Source: Bin5 sp022827195 (GTDB lineage Bacteria; Chloroflexota; Anaerolineae; Caldilineales; Caldilineaceae). Taken from it: a stretch of DNA of 64,000 nucleotides. Each line of letters begins with the position of its first letter. Position 1 is the stretch's first letter. The position numbers and the translations under genes are program-made. The notes under the pieces were generated by a model. The model saw nothing but the letters and a program-made list of their open reading frames with translations, was not told where the DNA came from and searched no databases. Below are positions 52,346 through 60,050 of this stretch, piece after piece. The stretch lies in assembly GCA_965208275.1 (NCBI GenBank), contig OZ242331.1:2604001-2668000 (forward strand). Reading direction: 5' to 3'.

Positions 52346-53341
52346 CTATACCAACAGGTGGTCGATCTCCTCGACATGGCGCGTGCTCCGGGCCTGGACG
52401 GCGGCGCGCTTGCGGAGGAGACGCGGCAGCCCGAGAAGACCGGCCGCCTGACCGCGCAATCTTGCACGCGCCGCAGGACCCCGAAAGTTACGCAGCGCGT
52501 CAGCCGCAATCGAAAGTTGAGCGGTGACGATCTGCTGCGCGTGCCGAAGGAGAAGAGGAGTCGGCATGTTTTTGGCCAGGGTCCAAAGCGTATTGCGGCC
52601 CACGTAGAAGCTGCTGAAACCGTCGCCTCCGCTTGCTCCCAATTTGTGATATACCCTCGCCCCCGGGGCGAAGACGGTCTGCCAGCCCATAAGTTGCGCT
52701 CGAAACGAGAAGTCGGTGTCCTCCAGGTACATCCAGTAGTCCTCGTCGAAGCCCTCAAGCGCATCCCAGATTTCGCGGCGCACGGCCATGGCGCCGCCGC
52801 AGCCGCCGAACACTTCTTGTAAGCCGTCAAATTGGCCACTATCGATGGTCCAGACACCGCGATTGCGGGGAATGCCGTCCCGCCCCATCATGTCGCCGGC
52901 GGTGTGGATTCGATCGCGTTCATCGAAGAGTAGCAGCTTCGCGGCCACGATTCCCGCCCGGGGATGGGCGCAGATGGTCTTGGCCAGTTCGGCCAGGAAA
53001 CCGGGCTCCGGCTGCGTGTCGTTGTTGAGCAGCACGATCACTCTGCCTGACGCGGCGCCAGCGGACCGGTTGATCGAGGCGACGAATCCGCGGTTTTCCC
53101 GGCTTGCCAATACACGGGTCTGGGGTGCGTTTTCCTCTACCCAGGCCACGGAGTCATCGCTGCTGGCGTCGTCAGCGAGGATAACCTCGAAGTCGGTGAA
53201 TCTCTGCGTGTTCAATCCGGCAAAGAGATCGGGAAGATGACGGCTGCCGTTATAATTGGGAATGATGACTGAAAAGAAGGGCGGCAAACTTACGGCCTTT
53301 CGCGCCGGGACAGACGGATGCATTTGGGTTCCTTTGTTCAT
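52346..53341 (-). CDS. family 2 glycosyltransferase
   Basis: A 331-residue GT-A fold glycosyltransferase. It begins with FSVIIPNYNGSRHLPDL, the nucleotide-binding DDASSDDS and the metal-binding LNNDT motif, with GGAMAVRREIWDALEGFDEDYWMYLEDTDFSFR as acceptor-side region. The dTDP-rhamnose gene next door suggests a rhamnosyltransferase, an inference only. ATG 53341 lies 14 bases after rmlD; ATG 53323 with AAAGGAA in front is the alternative. Confidence 0.87.
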   Translation of the reverse strand: MNKGTQMHPSVPARKAVSLPPFFSVIIPNYNGSRHLPDLFAGLNTQRFTDFEVILADDASSDDSVAWVEENAPQTRVLASRENRGFVASINRSAGAASGRVIVLLNNDTQPEPGFLAELAKTICAHPRAGIVAAKLLLFDERDRIHTAGDMMGRDGIPRNRGVWTIDSGQFDGLQEVFGGCGGAMAVRREIWDALEGFDEDYWMYLEDTDFSFRAQLMGWQTVFAPGARVYHKLGASGGDGFSSFYVGRNTLWTLAKNMPTPLLLRHAQQIVTAQLSIAADALRNFRGPAARARLRGQAAGLLGLPRLLRKRAAVQARSTRHVEEIDHLLV

Positions 53342-53354
53342 CGTGAGTCCTAAA

Positions 53355-54200
53355 TCAGTGGCGGTATTGGGCCCGCACATAGTCCGCCAGCGCCTCGCGC
53401 CAGTCACGCAGAGTGATACCCAGGGCTGCGCCGGCCTGATTGATCAGAACAGCGTGCGGCGGCGGCATCGTCGGCCGCGGCCACTCGTGTGCGGCGATAG
53501 ATGTGATGGGCAGAGACTCGCGCCCGGTCAGACGCATCAACTCCACGGCCCATTCGTATCGGCTGGCGCAGCCGTCGTTGACGAAATGGTAGATGCCAAA
53601 GCGCCGATTCTCGAGCATACGGGCGACGGCCGCAGCCACATCCGGCGCGTAGGTTGGGTTGCCGAACTCGTCGCTGACAACGCGTAACGCTCCCAGCCGG
53701 TCGGCCGCGGCACTGATTTTGGCGGGAAAGTTATTGCCGCCCGGCGCGTAAAGCCATGCCACTCTAACGATGTAAAGGCGATCCAAGCAGGCTGCAACGG
53801 CAAGTTCACCCGCCGCCTTGCTGCGGGCGTATGCGCTGCCGGGCGAGACCTGTTCGTACTCGCGATAGTAGCGTCCTGCCTCACCGGCGAACACCTCGTT
53901 GGTGCTGACCTGCACGAGATCAGCACCGCAGCGCGCGCATCCTTCGGCCAGATACCTGGGGCCGAGCGCATTAACGGCAAACGCCTCATCGGGTGTTTCC
54001 TCTGCGCCGTCGACATCGGTCCAGGCGGCGGCGTTGATCACAATGTCGGGGTCTGCTTCCGCTACCGCACTGGCGATGGCCGGTTCTGCTATGTCATGGC
54101 CGGGACGCGTCCAACATGTCAGCCTGTTTGCAGAAGCGAACTGCGCGACCAGGGCACGACCAAGTTGACCATTTGCTCCTGTGATAAGGATGTGAGGCAT
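53355..54200 (-). CDS. rmlD: dTDP-4-dehydrorhamnose reductase
   Basis: A 281-residue NADPH-dependent reductase for the last step of dTDP-L-rhamnose synthesis. The GANGQLGRAL loop begins the protein, VSTNEVFAGEAGRYYREYEQVSPGSAYARSKAAGE contains the Tyr and Lys catalytic pair, and VINAAAWTDVDGAEE is a family segment. The other rml genes are not in the window. It heads a two-gene unit with the glycosyltransferase. Confidence 0.9.
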   Translation of the reverse strand: MPHILITGANGQLGRALVAQFASANRLTCWTRPGHDIAEPAIASAVAEADPDIVINAAAWTDVDGAEETPDEAFAVNALGPRYLAEGCARCGADLVQVSTNEVFAGEAGRYYREYEQVSPGSAYARSKAAGELAVAACLDRLYIVRVAWLYAPGGNNFPAKISAAADRLGALRVVSDEFGNPTYAPDVAAAVARMLENRRFGIYHFVNDGCASRYEWAVELMRLTGRESLPITSIAAHEWPRPTMPPPHAVLINQAGAALGITLRDWREALADYVRAQYRH

Positions 54201-54415
54201 GGCAGTCCCTGCGCGTCCTTCGCCGCTGCGGAATGGAGTGTCGTGCGACCCTCATGTATGGATGCGCTTCAGTATACCCGACTTTCCAGCCGGTTTGGCA
54301 ATTGCTTTGCCCTATTTGACGATATTTGAGACAGGAAGCGCCGACTTATAGTATGGAGAGCTTCTCACGTCTCTCAATGTTCTACGAGACGCTATACGAA
54401 GTTTTCCTGCAGGAC

Positions 54416-55525
54416 TCAGTCGGTGCAGTTGTCCTGTTCCAGAAGGGGCACGACCAGTTCCGGCAGGCGGCTGTGCAAGGGGAAGAGATCGTTGTAGCCT
54501 ACATGCCCGCCATACTGGAGGACGTTGACCCGAAGCAGCGGATGGGAGGGCAAGGCGGCGATGTCGCCAGGCGGGATTATCGGGTCATTGGCAGCCGTGA
54601 GGATCGACAAGGGGACGGACAGGTTGGCGATGTCGCTGGGCCGCACGCTGTAGGCGTTCAAGTATTCGTCTACGTTGATGAAGCGATCTGAGTGCTTGAT
54701 CAACCAGTCGCTCATCTCACGAATCGTTGGGATCGACTCCAGGGCCGAAAAGTCGTACAAGTCGGGAAAGAGGTGTTGCTTCTTTTGCAAGGACTTGAGC
54801 CAGCAGTTGCGGAAATAGGGCCGCAGGAAGGCATGCTGATCCAGAAGCGTGCAAGTACGCTGGGGGTTAAGCACTGGATTGACAGCGACTGCACGGCCCA
54901 GGTTGGGAATCGGGTCGCGTGCGTTTCGCAGAGCCATCCGCACAACGAAATTTGCGCCAAGAGAAGCGCCGATGAGAAAGAAGGGCCGTCTCCCGGCCAG
55001 GAGGCCGGCCTGTTGCGCTGCGGCGTGTATTTCCTGAACCAGGGTAGCATAGAAGAGACCCCTGTTAAGGTGGTGCGTAGGGCCGTGGTCGCGCATATTC
55101 AGGCGCAGTACGTCGTAACCAGCGCGAACAAGCGCGCTGCCCATCGAAAGATTGTAGGCCGAATGGCTGTCGCCTTCCCAGCCGTGCAGCAACATCACCA
55201 ATCCGCTCGGCTCGCCGGCATCAGGGCCTAGTCGTCCAGGCGTGTAAAAGCCGAGCAGACGCACCGAGCGCCCTGGATCGAAGCCGGTGTGATCGGGTCC
55301 GGCGTCGAGCAGAAGCATTTGCTCCCCTCTTGTTACGAGGTGAGCGTCAGGGCGAATATGACGACTCAGAATCGTCTGCACATTGCCATTGCGCAGGAAA
55401 AAGTGGGGTCGATAGTTGACGAGGGGTTCCTGCGTTCCCTTGTTCACTTGATTTGCTGTCCGAATCATTTGTTGGCCAGGGAGTGAAACGGCGGTCTCCA
55501 TCCCCGTGGTTATGCTGTCATCCAT
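54416..55525 (-). CDS. YheT-like alpha/beta hydrolase
   Basis: A roughly 369-residue esterase-like protein. The YheT-family opening RPHFFLRNGNVQTILS and MLLHGWEGDSHSAYNLSMG are visible. The catalytic triad should be Ser in GASLGANFV, Asp in TAANDPIIPP and His in QYGGHVGYN. It may hydrolyse a lipid or polymer ester. The start is uncertain: ATGs at 55525, 55501 and 55468 are all in frame, none with a strong ribosome-binding site. Confidence 0.85.
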   Translation of the reverse strand: MDDSITTGMETAVSLPGQQMIRTANQVNKGTQEPLVNYRPHFFLRNGNVQTILSRHIRPDAHLVTRGEQMLLLDAGPDHTGFDPGRSVRLLGFYTPGRLGPDAGEPSGLVMLLHGWEGDSHSAYNLSMGSALVRAGYDVLRLNMRDHGPTHHLNRGLFYATLVQEIHAAAQQAGLLAGRRPFFLIGASLGANFVVRMALRNARDPIPNLGRAVAVNPVLNPQRTCTLLDQHAFLRPYFRNCWLKSLQKKQHLFPDLYDFSALESIPTIREMSDWLIKHSDRFINVDEYLNAYSVRPSDIANLSVPLSILTAANDPIIPPGDIAALPSHPLLRVNVLQYGGHVGYNDLFPLHSRLPELVVPLLEQDNCTD

Positions 55526-55584
55526 GGCTGAGAGGCACGCATCGCGGCCGGGAATGGCGGATTTTTGCGCCACTTTCGAACTCT

Positions 55585-55613
55585 TTGCACAATGCACAAC
55601 ATTGCGCTACAAT
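55585..55613 (+). promoter_or_regulatory. sigma-70 promoter candidate for the AOS-family aminotransferase
   Basis: TTGCAC at 55585-55590 and TACAAT at 55608-55613 with a 17-base spacer, about 125 bases before the start codon. A lone TATACT at 55721-55726 is a second possibility. Confidence 0.5.
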
Positions 55614-55736
55614 TCTATGATATTATTCTCGGACGGTTGCGGAAGTCAGTTGGCGAGATTTCCGTAGCCGGGCAGACAGTGGCCACACCCTTATTCCGCG
55701 CCATTTCTGCATTCGTGAATTATACTGTATCGGAAG

Positions 55737-57065
55737 ATGAGGTCTTATACAATGGTTGATCAGGCAACGCGCCTCAGACCGGAGCCGAACGGGATACATC
55801 CCGAAGGCATTCCCCCGGCGGCCATCGAAGCTCCACCTCTTGAGTCCTTTCTGAACGGCTTCGACGACATAGACGATCCCTTTTCGCAGCGAATCCAAGC
55901 CTGGTGGGAGCGCACAAAAGAGGCCAAGGCGAACGACCTCTACTACTACTTCCAGCCGGTCGACGCGCTGGAAGGGCCTTGGGTTCATACCGAGGGCAAG
56001 CGCAAGTTGATGTTTGCCACCTACAGTTACCTGGGGCTGATCAGTCACCCGCGCATTGTGGCCGCGGCCAAGGCTGCCGCCGACAAGTACGGTACCGGCA
56101 CGCACGGGGTACGTATTCTCGGCGGCACGCTGGATTTACACACCGAGATGGAAAGGACGATCGCTGACTTCGCCCGGCGCGAGGAGGCAATCGTTTACAG
56201 CTCCGGCTACGTGACCAACCTGGCGACAGTCAGTACAGTGGTAGGGAGAGGGGACTGGGTATTTTCCGACAGGTGGAATCACGCCAGTATTGTGGATGGC
56301 TGCCTGCTGGCGCGGGGCAAATTTGCGCGCTTCCGTCACAATGACATGGATGACCTGGAGAAGCAGTTGCGCCGTGCGCCTGAGGGCGCCGGCAAGCTTG
56401 TAATTGCTGACGCGGTGTTTTCGATGGACGGTGACATTTTTAATCTGCCGGCGGCACATGAGTTGTGCCGCCGTTACAACGCCCGGCTGATGCTTGACGA
56501 GGCCCACAGTATAGGCGTTTTGGGCAAGACCGGACATGGCATCGAGGAACATTTCGACATGTACGGTTCGATCGATCTGAAGATGGGCACCCTCAGCAAA
56601 GCGATCCCTGGAATCGGCGGCTATGTTGCCGGAAGCGAGAAGCTGGTTACTTATCTGCGTCATACGGCACGCGGCTTCGTATTCAGCGCTGCATTGCCAC
56701 CCTCGGTGGCTGCCGCCATTACCGAGGGTTTTCGCGTGATTGAAGATGAAGGCACGGAGCGCAATCGAGTCCTCCTCCGCAACGCAAAGCAGTTCACCAG
56801 CGGACTACAGGCCGCCGGCTTTGACACCGGCTTGACCGAGTCACCAATAGTTCCAATTATGGTCGGCACGGAGGAGCGGGCATTTGCAATGACGAAGTTC
56901 TGCCAGGACAATGGCATCTTCGTTTTGCCCGTTCTGCCCCCTGCTGTCAAAGAGGGTACGGCCCGCCTCAGGGCCAACGTTACCGCCGCGCATACAACGG
57001 AAGACATAGAATTCGCGCTGAGTGTCTTTGTCGAGGCAGGACGCCACATCGGCGTAATCGACTGA
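55737..57065 (+). CDS. alpha-oxoamine synthase family aminotransferase
   Basis: A 442-residue pyridoxal-phosphate enzyme of the group holding serine palmitoyltransferase, 8-amino-7-oxononanoate synthase, glycine C-acetyltransferase and CqsA. MLDEAHSIGVLGKTGHG and GTLSKAIPGIGGY (cofactor Lys288) are the signatures, along with HNDMDDLE and ARGFVFSAALPP. It condenses an amino acid with an acyl-CoA. The N-terminal extension of about 70 residues resembles the serine palmitoyltransferase branch, but the product cannot be assigned. A start at ATG 55752 is equally possible. Confidence 0.85.
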   Translation: MRSYTMVDQATRLRPEPNGIHPEGIPPAAIEAPPLESFLNGFDDIDDPFSQRIQAWWERTKEAKANDLYYYFQPVDALEGPWVHTEGKRKLMFATYSYLGLISHPRIVAAAKAAADKYGTGTHGVRILGGTLDLHTEMERTIADFARREEAIVYSSGYVTNLATVSTVVGRGDWVFSDRWNHASIVDGCLLARGKFARFRHNDMDDLEKQLRRAPEGAGKLVIADAVFSMDGDIFNLPAAHELCRRYNARLMLDEAHSIGVLGKTGHGIEEHFDMYGSIDLKMGTLSKAIPGIGGYVAGSEKLVTYLRHTARGFVFSAALPPSVAAAITEGFRVIEDEGTERNRVLLRNAKQFTSGLQAAGFDTGLTESPIVPIMVGTEERAFAMTKFCQDNGIFVLPVLPPAVKEGTARLRANVTAAHTTEDIEFALSVFVEAGRHIGVID

Positions 57066-57142
57066 GTACACTGGGCGGAGGAGCGCGGGCCGAGCGCAGG
57101 CTCGAGTCATTTGCGCGCCAAGGAACCAACGGCGAAGCCGCG

Positions 57143-58033
57143 ATGAAACATGTCGTCTCCATCAGTTTGGGTAGCTGCCGGCGCGATAAACGCGTCGAGA
57201 CTACCATACACGGGGAGCCGATCGTATTGGAACGGATTGGCTCGAACGGCGACCAGAGGCGTATGCGGCAGCTCTTTCTGGAATACGACGGCAAAGTGGA
57301 TGCCTTTGGTTTCGGCGGCACAGACCTGGGCTTGGAGGTGGACAACCGTTACTTCCCGCTCCACTCAGTCCGCAGTATAGTCGAGGGAGTCCAAACTCCG
57401 GTGGTGGACGGTGGCGGCATCCGCGCCTTTGTCGAGCGCCGTACGGCGGAGCAGTTGCAGGGGAGGCTGCCCCCCCACCCCAAATGTGCGCTCTTCTGCG
57501 TCGCTGTTGGCCGCTATGCCATGGTGCGCGGCTTTCTCGACCAGGGATACGAGCCGCTGTTTGGCGATCTGGCCTTCGGATTGGGCATCCCTGTGTTTTT
57601 GCGCAGTCTCGGCGCGCTCCACACATTGGCCAGGATCCTGCTTCCGATCATGGCCCGACTTCCCTTCGAGTGGATCTACCCCACCGGCGAGAAACAGAAC
57701 CAGATCGTACCGAAGTTCGAACGCCAGTACCGGTGGGCCTCAGTCATTGCTGACGACTTTCACTACATCAAGCAACATTTGCCGGCGCGCTTGGATGGCA
57801 AGACGATCGTTACCAACACAACAACCGATGAAGACGTTGCGCTGCTGAAGGAGCGGGGCGCGGCCTATCTTGTAACGGTCACGCCCAGGCTTGACGGTCG
57901 CAGTTTCGGCACGAATGTTTTGGAAGCCGCTCTCACTGCTCTTGCCGACAAGGGACGTTCGCTTTCAAATGCAGAGCTTGAAAAGATGTTGGGCGAAGAG
58001 GATTTGACGCCAACCATCCTCCCTCTCAATTAA
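57143..58033 (+). CDS. quinate 5-dehydrogenase-like protein
   Basis: A 296-residue protein that resembles proteins labelled quinate 5-dehydrogenase in Clostridia and Chloroflexota. Shared features are the opening VVSISLGSCRRDKRVE, the FGFGGTDLGLEVDNRYFPL block and the late TIVTNTTTDEDVALLKERGAAYLVTVTP segment, which has a Rossmann-like layout. The annotation of this family rests on weak evidence, so the enzymatic role is open. It follows the aminotransferase by 77 bases, likely in one transcript. Confidence 0.7.
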   Translation: MKHVVSISLGSCRRDKRVETTIHGEPIVLERIGSNGDQRRMRQLFLEYDGKVDAFGFGGTDLGLEVDNRYFPLHSVRSIVEGVQTPVVDGGGIRAFVERRTAEQLQGRLPPHPKCALFCVAVGRYAMVRGFLDQGYEPLFGDLAFGLGIPVFLRSLGALHTLARILLPIMARLPFEWIYPTGEKQNQIVPKFERQYRWASVIADDFHYIKQHLPARLDGKTIVTNTTTDEDVALLKERGAAYLVTVTPRLDGRSFGTNVLEAALTALADKGRSLSNAELEKMLGEEDLTPTILPLN

Positions 58034-58147
58034 ATCTCGTGCGCATACGGACGTCGGCCGACCCTCCGACTATAATCTCCCTACATTTGCGGAATCGAAT
58101 AAAGAAAGCCCGCCGAGGGGTAACACAATTCAGGACCTGAGCAATCA

Positions 58148-59560
58148 ATGACAAAGCGGACCTTGATAACGAATGCCGAATGCCTCGTGACGATGAACGC
58201 CCAGCGTGAAGAGATCGCAGACGGTGCGATTGTCATTGAGGATGAACAGATTGCGTGGGTGGGCACCACCCCTGATTTGCCGGCCCGATACGCGGACGGT
58301 GCCGACGAAGGGCCCGCAAGTGTCGAAAGATTGGACGCTCGCGGAAAGCTGGTCCTGCCCGGTTTCATCAACACGCATCACCACTTTTTCCAAACGCTGA
58401 CCCGGGTAGTCCCTGCGGCACAAAATGCAGTGCTGTTCGACTGGCTGGAGGCTCTCTACCCCATCTGGGCGTGCATTGGCCCGGAGGATGTTCATGTTAG
58501 TACGCAGGTGGCGTTGACGGAGCTGCTTCTCAGCGGCTGTACGACAAGCAGCGACCACCACTATCTTTGGCACAACGGTTCACGGCTCGATGACCAGTTC
58601 GAGGCGGCGGCGGAGATCGGTGTCCGATTTCACGGGGCCAGAGGCAGTGTCAGCTTGGGCCAGGGCGATGGGGGCCTGCCACCGGATTGGATGATCGAGA
58701 AAGAGAACGAGATTCTGGTTGAATGCCGCAGGCTGGTTGAAGAGTTTCACGACGCCTCCCGTTATTCCATGCGCCGGGTTGTGATCGGCCCGACCAGTCC
58801 GTTCAGCGTGACCCAGGACTTGATGCGTGAGAGCGCATCCCTGGCGCGTTCATTCGGTCCTGAGATGGATATACATTTGCATACACACTTGGCCGAGACG
58901 CTTGATGAAGAGGAGTTCTGCATCGAGAAATTCGGTTATCGACCCGGGATGTACGCAGAGGTAGTGAACTGGCTTGGGGACGATGTGTGGCATGCCCACT
59001 GCGTTCATCTCAATGAAAGGGACGTGAGTCTCTTTGCGGACACGCGAACAGGCGCGGCGCACTGCCCGACGAGCAATATGCGCCTCGCCAGCGGAATCGC
59101 CCCTGTACGAGCCATGCGCGACTCGGGCGTGCATGTGGGATTGGGTGTTGACGGCAGCGCGAGCAATGACGGCAGTAACATGCTGGAAGAGGTGCGTCAG
59201 TGCCTGTTGTTGCAGCGGGTGATGGGGAATCCCAATGGTATGACGGCACGAGAGGCGCTGGAGATTGCGACGCTTGGCGGAGCGGCGGTGCTGGGCCGCG
59301 ATGACGTGGGCGCGCTCGCGCCCGGGATGGCGGCAGATGTAATCGGATTCGACCTATCGGCCCTGACGTATGCGGGCGGCGCGGTGCACGATCCGGTGGC
59401 AGCGCTGGTCTACTGCTCCCCAAGGCCGGTTGATTTCACGTTTGTCAACGGGCGGCTACTGGTCGAGGAATCTGTACCGAGACATATCGACGTGCCTTTG
59501 CTCGCGGAACGCCACAATCGCGCGGCGATAGCGCTCATGCGCCGCGCGGAAGGCGGGTAG
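58148..59560 (+). CDS. amidohydrolase, 8-oxoguanine deaminase-like
   Basis: A 470-residue metal-dependent deaminase. Metal ligands appear as NTHHHFFQTLTR, HLHTHLAET, HAHCVHL and GVDGSASND in the order of cytosine/guanine-type amidohydrolases. NTHHHFFQTLTR is a mark of 8-oxoguanine and hydroxyatrazine deaminases. It should deaminate a damaged or unusual purine, or an s-triazine ring. Sequence alone does not decide. It follows the quinate-dehydrogenase-like gene by 114 bases with a TATAAT at 58071. Confidence 0.85.
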   Translation: MTKRTLITNAECLVTMNAQREEIADGAIVIEDEQIAWVGTTPDLPARYADGADEGPASVERLDARGKLVLPGFINTHHHFFQTLTRVVPAAQNAVLFDWLEALYPIWACIGPEDVHVSTQVALTELLLSGCTTSSDHHYLWHNGSRLDDQFEAAAEIGVRFHGARGSVSLGQGDGGLPPDWMIEKENEILVECRRLVEEFHDASRYSMRRVVIGPTSPFSVTQDLMRESASLARSFGPEMDIHLHTHLAETLDEEEFCIEKFGYRPGMYAEVVNWLGDDVWHAHCVHLNERDVSLFADTRTGAAHCPTSNMRLASGIAPVRAMRDSGVHVGLGVDGSASNDGSNMLEEVRQCLLLQRVMGNPNGMTAREALEIATLGGAAVLGRDDVGALAPGMAADVIGFDLSALTYAGGAVHDPVAALVYCSPRPVDFTFVNGRLLVEESVPRHIDVPLLAERHNRAAIALMRRAEGG

Positions 59561-60050
59561 CCGCCTGGAAGGACACGCCGGGGACGTTCGTTGGCGGGCA
59601 GTTTTGGTTCGCGTTATTGCCGGGACTGGATGCGTAGGTTTCTTGAACGGCGGACTTTCCGGTATTAGCCGTTCGGCACCTGGAGATGCGATTCACAAGA
59701 AATCGGAATGAGGGCCCTCATCGCAGCGCGCACGCGCGCATGGCTCGCCTCCAATGGCCCCGGCCCGTTAGGGATGTGCAGGAGCGGGTTTCGTTCGCCG
59801 GGTCAAGCTTCGGGCACACTCCTTCCACCCTTTTCTCAGTACTACCTTCATCCACCTCGGCCGCGGTTGAGAAGGGGGCACCTTCATTGCCCCAAATTCC
59901 TTTCTCCTGTAACTGGATTTGCGTCCCGGTTGCAACTCAGCTCTCACTCGAAACTGAGCGACCGGGTTTCTTGCGGGCGGGCTTGCGCATCCAAGTCGCG
60001 CGGCGTATAGTACGCAACGAAACCTGACTATTGCCAGTCCGACTTCGCAC
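59561..60050. other. intergenic region upstream of the DHH/CBS/CCA gene
   Basis: Nearly 490 bases without a convincing gene. Short frames here read as low-complexity sequence. A GACCGGGTTTCTTG line (59960-59973) resembles noncoding repeats I know from cyanobacterial and Chloroflexota genomes; this was not checked. A promoter candidate lies at the right end. Confidence 0.5.
59983..60011 (+). promoter_or_regulatory. sigma-70 promoter candidate for the DHH/CBS/CCA gene
   Basis: TTGCGC at 59983-59988 and TATAGT at 60006-60011 with a 17-base spacer, about 40 bases before the ATG. Confidence 0.5.

Noticed and set aside
59686..60027. 113-residue open frame before the DHH/CBS/CCA gene
   Set aside because: Low-complexity sequence overlapping a noncoding-repeat-like line; no start signal or domain.
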